Below are positions 43,101 to 51,979 of a stretch of DNA of 64,000 bases, piece by piece. The position numbers and the translations under genes are program-made. The notes beneath the pieces are model-generated. The model worked only from the letters and a program-made list of their open reading frames with translations, ran no database searches and was not told where the DNA came from. Each line of letters opens with the position of its first letter. Position 1 is the stretch's first letter. Location: positions 5,055,001-5,119,000 of the forward strand of contig NZ_CP107902.1 in assembly GCF_036013935.1 (NCBI RefSeq), read 5' to 3'. This DNA is from Streptomyces sp. NBC_00461. Its GTDB lineage: Bacteria > Actinomycetota > Actinomycetes > Streptomycetales > Streptomycetaceae.

Positions 43101-43763
43101 ATGACCAGTCCGGGGACCCTGACCGCCAAGCAGCCGCCAGCCGCCGATCGCGTCTACACCCACGTCAAGCAGGGAGTTCTCGAGCGCCGCTACGAGGGCG
43201 GGACCCTGCTGACCGAGGGCGAGCTCGCCGACGCCGTGGGGGTCTCCCGCACTCCGGTGCGCGAGGCACTGCTGCGGCTGGAGGTGGAAGGGCTGATCAG
43301 GCTCTACCCGAAGAAGGGAGCCTTGGTCCTGTCCGTGTCCGCACAGGAGATCGCGGACGTGGTGGAGACCAGGCTGCTGGTCGAGGAACACGCGGCGCGC
43401 AAGGCCGTGCCCGCCCCGGCGGGCCTCGTCGAGCGGCTGGAGGAGCTGCTGGCCAAGCAGAAGGCGCAGGCCGCCGCGGGCGACCTCGCCGCGGCCGCCG
43501 TCACCGACCGCTGCTTCCACGCCGAGATCGTCCGCAGCGGAGGCAACGAGATCCTCTCCCGGCTCTACGACCAACTGCGCGACCGCCAGCTGCGGATGGG
43601 CGTCGCCGTGATGCACTCCCACCCCGACCGGATCGCCAAGACCCTCGCCGAGCACGAGGAGATCCTCCGGGCGCTGCGCTCCGGGGACGCGGAGGAGGCG
43701 GTCGGGGTCGTGCACCGGCACATCAGCTGGTTCTCGCACCTGGCCCGGGGTGAGGTCCGATGA
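43101..43763 (+). CDS. GntR family regulator (FadR/VanR subgroup)
   Basis: This regulator has 220 aa from ATG 43101. The winged helix lies at about residues 15-75 (YTHVKQGVLERRYEGGTLL, GVSRTPVREALLRLEVEGLI). The helical FCD ligand domain has the metal-binding histidines expected in DRCFHAEIV and HEEILRALRSGD. TATCTATG about 12 nt upstream and the lack of a ribosome site suggest a leaderless message. ATGA overlap with the MFS gene suggests that it controls that transporter. Confidence 0.83.
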   Translation: MTSPGTLTAKQPPAADRVYTHVKQGVLERRYEGGTLLTEGELADAVGVSRTPVREALLRLEVEGLIRLYPKKGALVLSVSAQEIADVVETRLLVEEHAARKAVPAPAGLVERLEELLAKQKAQAAAGDLAAAAVTDRCFHAEIVRSGGNEILSRLYDQLRDRQLRMGVAVMHSHPDRIAKTLAEHEEILRALRSGDAEEAVGVVHRHISWFSHLARGEVR

Positions 43764-45073
43764 GCTCGGCCTCCTCTTCCTCCCGGCTCACCCTGCCGGG
43801 TGAGCCGCCGGGCGGCCGGCGCGCGATGGCCGTCTGGGGCATCGGCGTCTCCGTCTACTTCGTCGCGGTCATCTTCCGTACGTCCCTCGGGGTCGCCGGC
43901 CTGGACGCCGCCGACCGCTTCCACGTCAACGCGTCGGCCCTGTCGACCTTCTCGATCCTGCAGCTGCTCGTGTACGCCGGCATGCAGATACCCGTCGGCC
44001 TGCTGGTGGACCGGCTCGGCACCAAGAAGGTGCTGACCATCGGGGTGGTGCTGTTCACGGCGGGGCAGCTGGGCTTCGCCTTCTCCCCCTCCTACGGCAT
44101 GGCCCTCGCCTCGCGCGCGCTGCTGGGATGCGGTGACGCGCTGACCTTCATCAGCGTGCTGCGACTGGGCACCCGTTGGTTCCCGGCGCGCCGCGGGCCG
44201 CTGATCGCGCAGTTCGCGGGACTCGCGGGCATGGCCGGCAACCTGGTCTCCACGCTGGTGCTGGCCCGGCTGCTGCACGGGGTCGGCTGGACGGCCGCCT
44301 TCGCGGGCAGCGCGCTGGCCGGAGTCGTCGTACTCGTCCTGCTCCTGCTGTTCTTGCAGGACCACCCCGAGGGGTGCGAGCCGGAGCCGTTCCCGCACCA
44401 GGGAGCGGCGTACGTACGGCGGCAGATCGCGGCCTCCTGGCGGGAGCCGGGGACGCGGCTCGGGCTGTGGGTGCACTTCACGACCCAGTTCCCGGCGATG
44501 GTGTTCCTGCTGCTGTGGGGCATGCCGTTCCTGGTCCAGGCGCAGGGCCTGTCCCGGGCCACGGCCGGCGAACTCCTCACCCTGGTCGTCGTGTCGAACA
44601 TGGTCGTGGGGCTCGTCTACGGCCAGGTCATCGCCCGGCACCACGCGGCGCGGCTGCCGCTGGCGCTCGGGACCGTGGCGGCGACGGCGACCGTGTGGGC
44701 GGCGGCGCTGGCCTACCCGGCCGACCGGGCCCCCATGTGGCTGCTGATCGTGCTGTGCACGGTGCTCGGCGCGTGCGGACCGGCGTCGATGATCGGCTTC
44801 GACTTCGCGCGGCCGGCCAACCCGGCGGAGCGCCAGGGCACCGCCTCCGGAATCACCAACATGGGCGGCTTCGTCGCGTCGATGACCACCCTGTTCGCGA
44901 TCGGGGTGCTGCTGGACGCCACCGGCGACAACTACACCGTCGCGTTCTCCTCGGTCTTCTTCCTCCAGGCGCTCGGCATCAGCCAGATCCTGCGGCTGCG
45001 CGGGCGGGTCGCCCGGCGGGAGCGGGAGCGACTGGTGGCGAGCCGGGTGGAGACCGTGCACGTGCCCGTGTGA
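43760..45073 (+). CDS. MFS transporter
   Basis: This 12-helix major facilitator has 437 aa. The motif A region between helices 2 and 3 is GLLVDRLGTKKVLTIG. Both six-helix halves are visible, joined by a cytoplasmic loop with GCEPEPFPHQGAAYVRRQ. The family includes nitrate, sugar-phosphate and drug transporters. It resembles NarK/ACS-like or CynX members, but the substrate cannot be read. It is translationally coupled to the upstream GntR gene. Confidence 0.83.
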   Translation: MSSASSSSRLTLPGEPPGGRRAMAVWGIGVSVYFVAVIFRTSLGVAGLDAADRFHVNASALSTFSILQLLVYAGMQIPVGLLVDRLGTKKVLTIGVVLFTAGQLGFAFSPSYGMALASRALLGCGDALTFISVLRLGTRWFPARRGPLIAQFAGLAGMAGNLVSTLVLARLLHGVGWTAAFAGSALAGVVVLVLLLLFLQDHPEGCEPEPFPHQGAAYVRRQIAASWREPGTRLGLWVHFTTQFPAMVFLLLWGMPFLVQAQGLSRATAGELLTLVVVSNMVVGLVYGQVIARHHAARLPLALGTVAATATVWAAALAYPADRAPMWLLIVLCTVLGACGPASMIGFDFARPANPAERQGTASGITNMGGFVASMTTLFAIGVLLDATGDNYTVAFSSVFFLQALGISQILRLRGRVARRERERLVASRVETVHVPV

Positions 45074-45140
45074 GGACCGCGCGCGCCGGTGTAAGGACCG
45101 AGCGCGTGCCGGTATGAGGACCGTGCACCTGTCGGTGTGA
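45068..45140. repeat. imperfect tandem repeats of about 25-30 bp
   Basis: The phrase GTGTGAGGACCG or a near variant (GTGTAAGGACCG, GTATGAGGACCG) followed by GCGCG-rich sequence recurs three to four times after the MFS stop. Spacer 45074-45225 otherwise shows no gene. Confidence 0.65.
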
Positions 45141-45225
45141 GGCGGGGCGGCCTGCCGCGACCGCCTTTCACCGCTGATGTGTCGCTGCGTTCGCCGTGGT
45201 TGCTGTGGTGCCCTCAGTCGACGCC

Positions 45226-46050
45226 CTACGGCGTCACGGTGAAGTTCCGCAGGATCGCGCCCGTCAGCTCCGGGTCCCCCTCCGCCTTCACCCGGTCCGC
45301 CACGGCCGCGGGCGTCACCCGGCCGCAGGCCAGGCGGACGTACGTCTCCCAGTCGAGGGTGAGGGTGGCGGCGGGGCCGAGGGCCGGGGCGGTCTCCAGG
45401 GTGCCCCGGCCCTGGATGTCGACGCGGATGGTGCGCAGGAACTCGATCGGGCCGTGCACGTCGAAGACGACCGCCGAACTGCGCGGCGCGGACGCGTCCT
45501 CGGCGACGATCCGCGGGAGCTCGGCGAGGAGCACGTCACGCGCGATGTGCGCGCCGGGGGAGTCGAGGTTGCCGGGGCGGCCGAGGGCGGCGCGCAGGTC
45601 CTGTTCGTGCACCCACACGTTGAACGCATGGGCGCGCATGGACTCTTCGAGGCCGAGCTCGGTGCCGAGCGGGCCGCGCACCTTGGTGCCCGGGTCACGC
45701 GACTCGTTCCGCAGCTGGCGGTTGCGGCGGATGATCACGTACTCCAGCTCGGAGGTCATCTCCGGCGCCGTGTGGTGGCGGCGGACGTCGACCTGCATCT
45801 CCATGTAGCGCTGGCTGTCGTTGGTGACGTGGAAGAGGTCGCGCGGCAGCGTGTGGATGGGGCGTGGGTCGCCCAGCATCTCGCAGTCCAGACCCATGAC
45901 GTGGGAGACCACGTCACGGACCGACCAGCCCGGGCACGGCGTCCGCCGGTTCCACTCTCCCTCCACCAGTGGTCCCACCAGCTCGGATATCGCTTCGATG
46001 GAGTGGGTCCAGGCGTCGGCGTAGGGCTGGAGGGTGGGATGCAGACTCAC
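45226..46050 (-). CDS. maleylpyruvate isomerase-family mycothiol-dependent enzyme
   Basis: This 274-aa protein has an N-terminal DinB-like helical bundle (MDMPI_N) with ELVGPLVEGEWNRRTPCPGW, WSVRDVVSHVMGLD and AFNVWVHEQDLRAALG, followed by a small SCP2-like C-terminal domain. The histidines in VVSHVMG and WVHEQD are likely metal ligands. Members use mycothiol as a cofactor for isomerisation or conjugation, and a detoxification role is plausible. GAGGGG precedes GTG 46050. It is divergent from the nitrilase-like gene. Confidence 0.8.
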   Translation of the reverse strand: MSLHPTLQPYADAWTHSIEAISELVGPLVEGEWNRRTPCPGWSVRDVVSHVMGLDCEMLGDPRPIHTLPRDLFHVTNDSQRYMEMQVDVRRHHTAPEMTSELEYVIIRRNRQLRNESRDPGTKVRGPLGTELGLEESMRAHAFNVWVHEQDLRAALGRPGNLDSPGAHIARDVLLAELPRIVAEDASAPRSSAVVFDVHGPIEFLRTIRVDIQGRGTLETAPALGPAATLTLDWETYVRLACGRVTPAAVADRVKAEGDPELTGAILRNFTVTP

Positions 46051-46229
46051 GGAACGGGACCCCTCGGCGGTCGGTACACGGGCTGGTGGTGGCGGCGTTG
46101 CCAGTGGGAGGTGGCTGTCGGCGGGTGTCTTGGAACGCTAAGTTACGCTGCCCTGAGGCACCCCGGCAGTGCTTTCGTGTGACGATCGTAGGCCCGTGTG
46201 GACGGCTCGAATGCCAGGACGGTGGTAGT

Positions 46230-47027
46230 GTGCGCGCCTCTCTCATCCAGATCGCCGTAGAAGAGGGCGAATCGGTCGAATCGCGCCGACGGCGGGTGGC
46301 TTCGCTGGTACGGGAACAGGCCGGGGCCGACCTGGTCGTGCTGCCGGAGCTGTGGACGACGGGCGCCTTCGCCTACCAGGAGTTCGGCAGCGAGGCCGAA
46401 CCGCTCGAAGGACCGACGTACGAGGCGATGGCCAAGGCCGCGAGCGACGCGGGCGTGTGGCTGCACGCGGGCTCGATCCCCGAGCGTGACCCCGAGGGCC
46501 CCCTCTACAACACCTCCCTCGTCTTCTCCCCCTCCGGTGATCTCGCCGCCGCCTACCGCAAGATCCACCGCTTCGGCTTCGACAAGGGCGAGGCCGTGTT
46601 GATGGGCGCGGGGCGCGAACTGGTGACGGTCCGCCTGCCCGAGACGACCCTCGGCCTCGCCACCTGCTACGACCTCCGCTTCCCCGAACTCTTCCGTGGT
46701 CTCGTCGACGCCGGCGCCGCGACCCTGGTCGTCCCGGCGGGCTGGCCGGAGCGCCGCCGGGCGCACTGGACGCTGCTGGCCCAGGCGCGGGCGGTCGAGA
46801 ACCAGGCGTTCGTGCTTGCCTGTGGAACGGCCGGGACGCACGCGGGAGTTCCACAGGCGGGTCACTCGATCGTGGTGGATCCCTGGGGCGAGGTGCTCGC
46901 TCAGGCAGGGGCGGACGAGGAGATCCTCACCGTGGACTTCGACCCGGCGAAGGTCGCGGCCACGCGCGAGCAGTTCCCGGCCCTGAAGGACCGCATGCTG
47001 GGACTGGAACCCCCGCGCCGGGCGTAG
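46230..47027 (+). CDS. carbon-nitrogen hydrolase (nitrilase superfamily, omega-amidase-like)
   Basis: This 265-aa hydrolase has the catalytic triad E40 (VVLPELWTTG), K111 (YRKIHRFGF) and C146 (LATCYDLRFPELFR). It most resembles omega-amidase/YafV proteins, which remove the amide from 2-oxoglutaramate-type metabolites (metabolite repair). I chose GTG 46230, giving the family's usual beginning VRASLIQIAV. The frame is open upstream, but that part is noncoding in character. Confidence 0.85.
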   Translation: MRASLIQIAVEEGESVESRRRRVASLVREQAGADLVVLPELWTTGAFAYQEFGSEAEPLEGPTYEAMAKAASDAGVWLHAGSIPERDPEGPLYNTSLVFSPSGDLAAAYRKIHRFGFDKGEAVLMGAGRELVTVRLPETTLGLATCYDLRFPELFRGLVDAGAATLVVPAGWPERRRAHWTLLAQARAVENQAFVLACGTAGTHAGVPQAGHSIVVDPWGEVLAQAGADEEILTVDFDPAKVAATREQFPALKDRMLGLEPPRRA

Positions 47028-47063
47028 TCGTCGTCACCCCTCGTCAGTCCCCGTCAGTCCCCG

Positions 47064-47558
47064 TCAGTCGTCCTCCCGCTCCTTCTCCGCCAGGTGGATC
47101 ACGCACACCGCCACCGCGACCAGCAGTGCCGGGTCCGCGTCATCCCGTACGACGTCGACGCCGTAGGTCTCCCGGACGTGCAGCCACCTCCGGGAGATGA
47201 CGGCCAGCAGCTCACCGTCGTACTCGACGGCGAACTCCCGGTCGAGGATCTTGCCGCTGACGTCGAGCTCGGTGCCGTCGACCAGCGAGACCCGGTAGTG
47301 GTTGCGCAACAGCGACAGACGCTTGCGCTTGATACGGGCGAGGGGCTCGCCGTCCCGTTCGATCACCATCGTGTCGCGCAGGGCGAGCATCTTCTGGTGG
47401 ATGTCGATGAGGACACGCCCCTGCGTGTCCTTCAGCTCGAAGGTGTCCCTGAGGCGCATGGCCTTGCCGTCGACGAGGAACACCTTGTTGCCGTGCTCGT
47501 CCTCGATCCAGTAGTCGTCACCGAAGCCGAGGAGCCGGTCGCGTACGAGGAATCTCAT
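47064..47558 (-). CDS. LURP-one-related (LOR, tubby-like) protein
   Basis: This 164-aa protein has the beta-rich pattern of LOR/YxjI proteins: MRFLVRDRLLGFGDDYWIED, then KVFLVDGKAMRLRDTFELKD, and ALRDTMVIERDG. The fold is like the C-terminal domain of tubby and phospholipid scramblases, and a lipid-binding role has been suggested for the family. It starts at ATG 47558 in ATGA overlap with the AraC gene upstream, so both are one transcript. The exact role is unknown. Confidence 0.78.
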   Translation of the reverse strand: MRFLVRDRLLGFGDDYWIEDEHGNKVFLVDGKAMRLRDTFELKDTQGRVLIDIHQKMLALRDTMVIERDGEPLARIKRKRLSLLRNHYRVSLVDGTELDVSGKILDREFAVEYDGELLAVISRRWLHVRETYGVDVVRDDADPALLVAVAVCVIHLAEKEREDD

Positions 47559-48556
47559 GCCGTTACCGCTTCCCCGGCGGCCGGTCCGAAACGCCGCCGG
47601 TAGGCCGACGGGCTGAGTCCGGTCTCGCGCCGCACGCGCGCGCGCAGGTTGGCCGCGGTCCCGAGGCCGCTCCTCGCCGCCACCACGTCCAGCCGCTCCT
47701 CTCCGCGCTCGATCAGCCGGCAGGCCAGCGCCACCCGCTCCCCCGTCAGCCAGGCCAACGGCGTCGTCCCGAGTTCCGTCCGAAAGCGCCGGTGGAGCGT
47801 GGCGGGGGAGACGGCCGCACGGGCCGCCAGGTCCGCCACCGCCAACGCCTCGCCCAGCCGCTCCCGCGCCCACGCCAGCAGGGGCGCGAGCGACTCGTCG
47901 GGCACCCGAGGCACCGGCCGCTCCACGAACTGCCGCTGTCCGCCGTCCCGGTGGGCCGCGAAGACCAGCCTCCGGGCGACGGCGTTGGCGATCTCGGCGC
48001 CGTGATCCCTCCTGATGAGGTGCAGGCCGAGGTCGAGCGCGGCGGCGCTGCCGGCGGCGGTCAGGATTCCGCCCTCGTCGACGAAGAGCACGTCGGGCTC
48101 CAGCAGGACCTTCGGATGCAGCTCGCGGAACGTCTCGGCCCACATCCAGTGGGTGGTGGCCCGCCGCCCGTCCAGCAGCCCGGCCTCGGCGAGCGCGAAA
48201 CTGCCGGTGCACAGGCTCATGACGCGCGCCCCGCGCGCGTGGGCGCGCCGGATCGCCTCCAGGACGGCTTCGCCGCGCGGTACGACGTTGTCCGGCCGGC
48301 CGGGCACGACGAGGGTGTCGGCCTCGTCCACCGCGTCCAGCCCCGGCACCCCGGCCAGGGTGAAGAACCCGTGGTTCATCCGCACCTCGGGCGTGGGCGC
48401 GCACAGCGACACCTCGTACAGCGGGCCGGGAAGCCCGAGTTCGGGCCGCGGCAGACCGAAAAGCTCGGTCGCGACGCCCACCTCGAAGGGGTTGGTGCCC
48501 GCGTCGACGATCACGGCGACCTGGTGGGGACGGTGATGCGAGGATCCTTGCGGCAT
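47555..48556 (-). CDS. GlxA family regulator (DJ-1/PfpI plus AraC HTH)
   Basis: This protein has 333 aa. The N-terminal DJ-1/PfpI-like domain (residues 12-190) contains MSLCTGSFALAEAGLLDG around the nucleophile-elbow cysteine. The C-terminal AraC domain (about 225-320) has two helix-turn-helices, with VSPATLHRRFRTELGTTPLA and GLSPSAYRRRFG. It may sense a small molecule through the DJ-1 domain. It is divergent from a cupin gene, which is a likely target. Confidence 0.85.
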   Translation of the reverse strand: MPQGSSHHRPHQVAVIVDAGTNPFEVGVATELFGLPRPELGLPGPLYEVSLCAPTPEVRMNHGFFTLAGVPGLDAVDEADTLVVPGRPDNVVPRGEAVLEAIRRAHARGARVMSLCTGSFALAEAGLLDGRRATTHWMWAETFRELHPKVLLEPDVLFVDEGGILTAAGSAAALDLGLHLIRRDHGAEIANAVARRLVFAAHRDGGQRQFVERPVPRVPDESLAPLLAWARERLGEALAVADLAARAAVSPATLHRRFRTELGTTPLAWLTGERVALACRLIERGEERLDVVAARSGLGTAANLRARVRRETGLSPSAYRRRFGPAAGEAVTA

Positions 48557-48609
48557 GTGCGATTTCTAGCACTCACCCGGAGCCGCCGCACCCCCGCACG
48601 ATGAGGCAC

Positions 48610-49002
48610 ATGACCGACGAACCCATTTCCCTCGCCGCCGCCCTCGCCTCCTTCACCGAGCAGTGGAGCCCCCGCATCGTCACCACCGTCAACGACTACG
48701 ACGTCCGCGTCGCGAAGGTCGGGGGCGACCACGTCTGGCACGTCCACGACGACACCGACGAGTTCTTCCTGGTCCTGGACGGCGAACTCCACATCTCCCT
48801 GCGCGAGCCGGCCGGCGAGCGCACGGTGTCGCTGGCCAAGGGCTCGGTCTTCACCGTCCCGCGCGGCACCGAACACAAGCCGTACGCGCCCGTGCCCGCC
48901 GAGATCCTGCTCTTCGAGCCCACCGGCACCCTCTCGGTGGGCGACCGGCACGACGAGGTCCCCGCGCACGTGGACGCGACGACCGGACACGCCGTCACCT
49001 GA
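48610..49002 (+). CDS. cupin domain protein
   Basis: This is a single small cupin of 130 aa. The metal motifs are HVHDDTDEFFLVLDGELH (first half, with HxH and E) and GTEHKPYAP (second half). It could be a dioxygenase, isomerase or small-molecule sensor. I chose ATG 48610. ATG 48601, three codons upstream, is possible. It is divergent from the GlxA-like regulator, whose start lies 53 nt away. Confidence 0.78.
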   Translation: MTDEPISLAAALASFTEQWSPRIVTTVNDYDVRVAKVGGDHVWHVHDDTDEFFLVLDGELHISLREPAGERTVSLAKGSVFTVPRGTEHKPYAPVPAEILLFEPTGTLSVGDRHDEVPAHVDATTGHAVT

Positions 49003-49148
49003 CCGCATCCCGGAATCCACCGGGTCCTGGGGTGTCCTGGAGTTGAACTTCCCATGCCCGTAAGGAAGTTGCCCAACCAAACGAGTGGCCCCCGCGTCGG
49101 ACGAAGCGTAAATCGCACAGTTGCGCACGTTCCTCACGGAGGTCTTCC

Positions 49149-50012
49149 ATGCACGCTCGTCCCGTCCGCCGCCGGGTGATCCGTACCCTCGCCCCGGCGG
49201 TGACGCTGGCCCTCGGCGCGGCCATGGCCGCGGCACTCACCGCGGCCGGCACCGCCGATGCCGCGACGACACCGGCCACCGCAGCGGTCAACTCGTACGA
49301 CTGGCAGCTCACCTATCAGGCCGCCCCCGGCCAGACCAACCAGGCCGCCGTCACCGCCTCGCTCACCGCGGACCGCACGGCCATCACCTACGTCATCGAC
49401 GACATCGTCCCGATCAACGCGGGCCACGACTGCACCCACCCCGACAGCGCGGACCGGACGAAGGTCTCCTGCACGGTCACCCGCGTGGACAGCCAGGACC
49501 CGTACGCCGCCCTGGTCATGGACCTCGGCGACGGCAACGACACGGTCGTCCACAAGAACGACACGGACCAGATCTACTCCTACTCCGAGATCTCGCTCGG
49601 CGCCGGCAACGACAGGGCGACCAGCTCCGGCCGCCTCGACGGCGTCTACGTCTCCGGCGACGCGGGCAACGACACCATCACCGTGGGCGCGGACGGACTG
49701 GCCTGGGGCGGCGCCGGCAACGACACGATCACCGCGAGCGGCGGCGACAACATCGTGCAGGGCGGCGCGGGCGACGACGTGCTGCACGGCGGCCCCGGCG
49801 CCCAGTCCCTGTCGGGCGACGACGGCAAGGACCGCGTCCACGGCGGAGCCGGCGACGACTCGCTGTACGGGGGCAAGGGCGACGACACCCTGTACGGCAA
49901 CGCCGGCAACGATGTCCTGTACGGCAACAGCGGCAACGACACGCTGTACGGCGGCCCCGGCACCGACACGCTCTCCGGAGGCCCCGGCCACAACGTGGTT
50001 CACCAGAACTGA
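49149..50012 (+). CDS. secreted RTX-like calcium-binding protein
   Basis: This 287-aa protein has a Sec signal peptide (RRRVIRTLAPAVTLALG onwards, cleavage near ATADA/ADA-AT at about 38) and an N-terminal beta region with one Cys pair. From about residue 170 it has at least seven hemolysin-type nonapeptide repeats (GGAGDDVLH, GGAGDDSLYG, GGKGDDTLYG, GNAGNDVLYG, GNSGNDTLYG) that bind Ca2+ as a beta-roll. There is no toxin or enzyme domain and no type I secretion signal. GGAGG precedes ATG 49149. It is probably an extracellular structural or adhesive protein. Confidence 0.83.
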   Translation: MHARPVRRRVIRTLAPAVTLALGAAMAAALTAAGTADAATTPATAAVNSYDWQLTYQAAPGQTNQAAVTASLTADRTAITYVIDDIVPINAGHDCTHPDSADRTKVSCTVTRVDSQDPYAALVMDLGDGNDTVVHKNDTDQIYSYSEISLGAGNDRATSSGRLDGVYVSGDAGNDTITVGADGLAWGGAGNDTITASGGDNIVQGGAGDDVLHGGPGAQSLSGDDGKDRVHGGAGDDSLYGGKGDDTLYGNAGNDVLYGNSGNDTLYGGPGTDTLSGGPGHNVVHQN

Positions 50013-50054
50013 ACGTCCGCGCCCCTCAAGCCGGTCGGCCGGGGGGCTGGACAG

Positions 50055-50108
50055 AACAGGAGGCGTGCCCGTCCGCCTCACGGCGGAGGGGACGCGCCTC
50101 CTCCTGTT
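50055..50108. terminator. long imperfect hairpin
   Basis: AACAGGAGGCGTGCCCGTCC (from 50055) pairs with GGACGCGCCTCCTCCTGTT (to 50108) with a few bulges and a tip of GCC-TCAC-GGC. A second small hairpin, GGCCT-TTGTGC-AGGCC, follows at 50116-50131. They sit between two convergent genes. Confidence 0.7.
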
Positions 50109-50165
50109 GGTGCCGGCCTTTGTGCAGGCCTTGGTGATGGCCTTTGCGCTCGCCGGGATGAACGC

Positions 50166-50414
50166 TCAGACGCCGTAGCCGTCGCTGTAGCCGTCCCGGT
50201 GGTGGTGTCGTTCCTCCTCGACGACCGGCGTCGTGGGCGGCACCACCACGCGCCGACGGCGAGCGATGCCGCTGAAGGTGCTGACGCCGATCAGTCCGAC
50301 GATCATGAGGATGATCCCGACCACGTCGAGATTGACCCCCTTCATCTGCCAGTCGGTCGCGAACGTGAGGATGGCTCCCGCGGCGATGAGGATGATGCAT
50401 CCGCCGAGGCCCAT
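50166..50414 (-). CDS. small two-helix membrane protein (DUF6458)
   Basis: This 82-aa protein has two membrane helices (GLGGCIILIAAGAILTFA and DVVGIILMIVGLIGV) followed by a basic patch GIARRRR and a His/Tyr-rich polar tail (ERHHHRDGYSDGYGV). It fits DUF6458, a common actinobacterial small membrane family of unknown role. GGAGG lies 8 nt before ATG 50414. Confidence 0.78.
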   Translation of the reverse strand: MGLGGCIILIAAGAILTFATDWQMKGVNLDVVGIILMIVGLIGVSTFSGIARRRRVVVPPTTPVVEEERHHHRDGYSDGYGV

Positions 50415-50565
50415 GCGCGTCGCCTCCCTGCCCGGTCCGGTCGGTCCGGTCTCTCCGGCCTTCCCGGTCGTCCGGTCAACTGCGGGTACCCGCCCGACCC
50501 GTGCCCATGCGGAGGCGGTCGCTCACGTCGCGGAACCGCACGTCACAGGAGCACAGGCAACGGAA

Positions 50566-51858
50566 CTACCCCTGCAGAAAGGCCACCAGGGCGTTCGCCA
50601 GCAGATGCGGGTCGTCGACGCCGCACAACTCCCGTGCGCTGTGCATCGAGAGGATCGCGACGCCGATGTCGACCGTCTTGATGCCGTGCCGGGCCGCGGT
50701 GATCGGGCCGATCGTGGTGCCGCAGGGCATGGAGTTGTTGGAGACGAAGGACTGGAAGGGGACGTTCGCCTTCTCGCAGGCGGCGGCGAACACCGCGCGT
50801 CCCGAACCGTCCGTGGCGTAGCGGTTGTTGACGTTGACCTTGAGGATCGGGCCGCCGTTGACGCGGGGGTGGTGCGTCGGGTCGTGGCGCTCCGCGTAGT
50901 TGGGGTGTACCGCGTGGCCTGTGTCCGAGGAGAGACAGACCGTGCCCGCGAAGGCTCTTGCCCGGTCCTCGAAGGACCCTCCGCGGGCGAACACCGAGCG
51001 CTCCAGCACACTGCCGAGCAGCGGCCCGTCCGCGCCCGTGTCCGACTGCGAGCCGTTCTCCTCGTGGTCGAACGCGGCCAGTACGGGGATGCAGTCCGGG
51101 TCGGCGCCCGAGACCGCCGTGAGTGCCGCCACGCCGGAGTGGACCGACAGCAGGTTGTCCATGCGCGGGCCCGCGAGCAGCTCCTTGTCCCGGCCGAGGT
51201 AGGCCGGCGGCTCCACGGAGTGCGTCATCAGGTCCCAGCCGGTGACCTCGCCCGCCGCCAGCCCCGCGTTCTCCTCCAGGAAAGCGATCAGGTCCCCGTC
51301 ACGCACATCGCCGCCCAGACCCCAGATCGGCTGCAGATGGCGCTGCTTGTCGAGCTTGAGGCCCTCCGTCGACACCGAACGGTCCAGGTGGATCGCGAGC
51401 TGGGGGACCCGCAGGAGCGGCCGGTCGACGTTCACCAGTCGCGTGGAGCCGTCCCGCAGCGTCAGCCGGCCGGCCAGGCCCAGGTCGCGGTCGAGCCAGG
51501 AGTTGAGCAGGGGTCCGCCGTAGATCTCCACGGCCACCTGGCGCCAGCCGTGCGCGCCGGTGTCCGGCTGCGGCTTGACCCGCAGGTTCGGGGAGTCGGT
51601 GTGCGCGCCGACGATGCGGAACGGCGTGTGGGGCGCCGCACCCTCGGGGACGTACCAGGCAACGATCGCGCCGCCACGCAGTACGTACTTGCCGCCGCTC
51701 GTCCCGTCCCAGGCGTCCGTCTCCGCGACCTGCCTGAAGCCTGCCTTCTCCAGCCGCTCGGCGGCGCTCGCCACCGCGTGGTACGGCGACGGACTGGCCG
51801 TCAGGAAGGACATGAGGTCGTCGGTGTGGCCGCGGTCGAAGCGGGGGGGTTCGCTCAT
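50566..51858 (-). CDS. apeB: M18 family aminopeptidase
   Basis: This metallo-aminopeptidase has 430 aa, close to the usual family length. Zinc-ligand regions are VGAHTDSPNLRVKP, AAFDHEENGSQSDTGADG and HAVHPNYAERHDPTHHP, with the late histidine in VAILSMHSARELCG. It removes N-terminal (often acidic) residues from peptides in the cytoplasm. I chose ATG 51858 with AAGGTG 6 nt before it. GTG 51867 would overlap the ribosome site. Confidence 0.88.
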   Translation of the reverse strand: MSEPPRFDRGHTDDLMSFLTASPSPYHAVASAAERLEKAGFRQVAETDAWDGTSGGKYVLRGGAIVAWYVPEGAAPHTPFRIVGAHTDSPNLRVKPQPDTGAHGWRQVAVEIYGGPLLNSWLDRDLGLAGRLTLRDGSTRLVNVDRPLLRVPQLAIHLDRSVSTEGLKLDKQRHLQPIWGLGGDVRDGDLIAFLEENAGLAAGEVTGWDLMTHSVEPPAYLGRDKELLAGPRMDNLLSVHSGVAALTAVSGADPDCIPVLAAFDHEENGSQSDTGADGPLLGSVLERSVFARGGSFEDRARAFAGTVCLSSDTGHAVHPNYAERHDPTHHPRVNGGPILKVNVNNRYATDGSGRAVFAAACEKANVPFQSFVSNNSMPCGTTIGPITAARHGIKTVDIGVAILSMHSARELCGVDDPHLLANALVAFLQG

Positions 51859-51879
51859 GGGGTTCACCTTAACGACGTA

Positions 51880-51916
51880 CGAGGGCCCACTCCTCGTGAA
51901 GGGGAGCGGGCCCTCG
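51880..51916 (-). terminator. hairpin terminator after the acyl-CoA dehydrogenase gene
   Basis: CGAGGGCCCACTCC (51880-51893) pairs with GGGGAGCGGGCCCTCG (51901-51916) apart from a small bulge. It lies downstream of the minus-strand dehydrogenase and just before the M18 gene, so the two are probably separate units. Confidence 0.7.
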
Positions 51917-51979
51917 TGAGGGCGATGTGGAGTTTTGGCTACCCAGAACCAGGGAGCTCGGAACCCGGAACCGAGGAGG

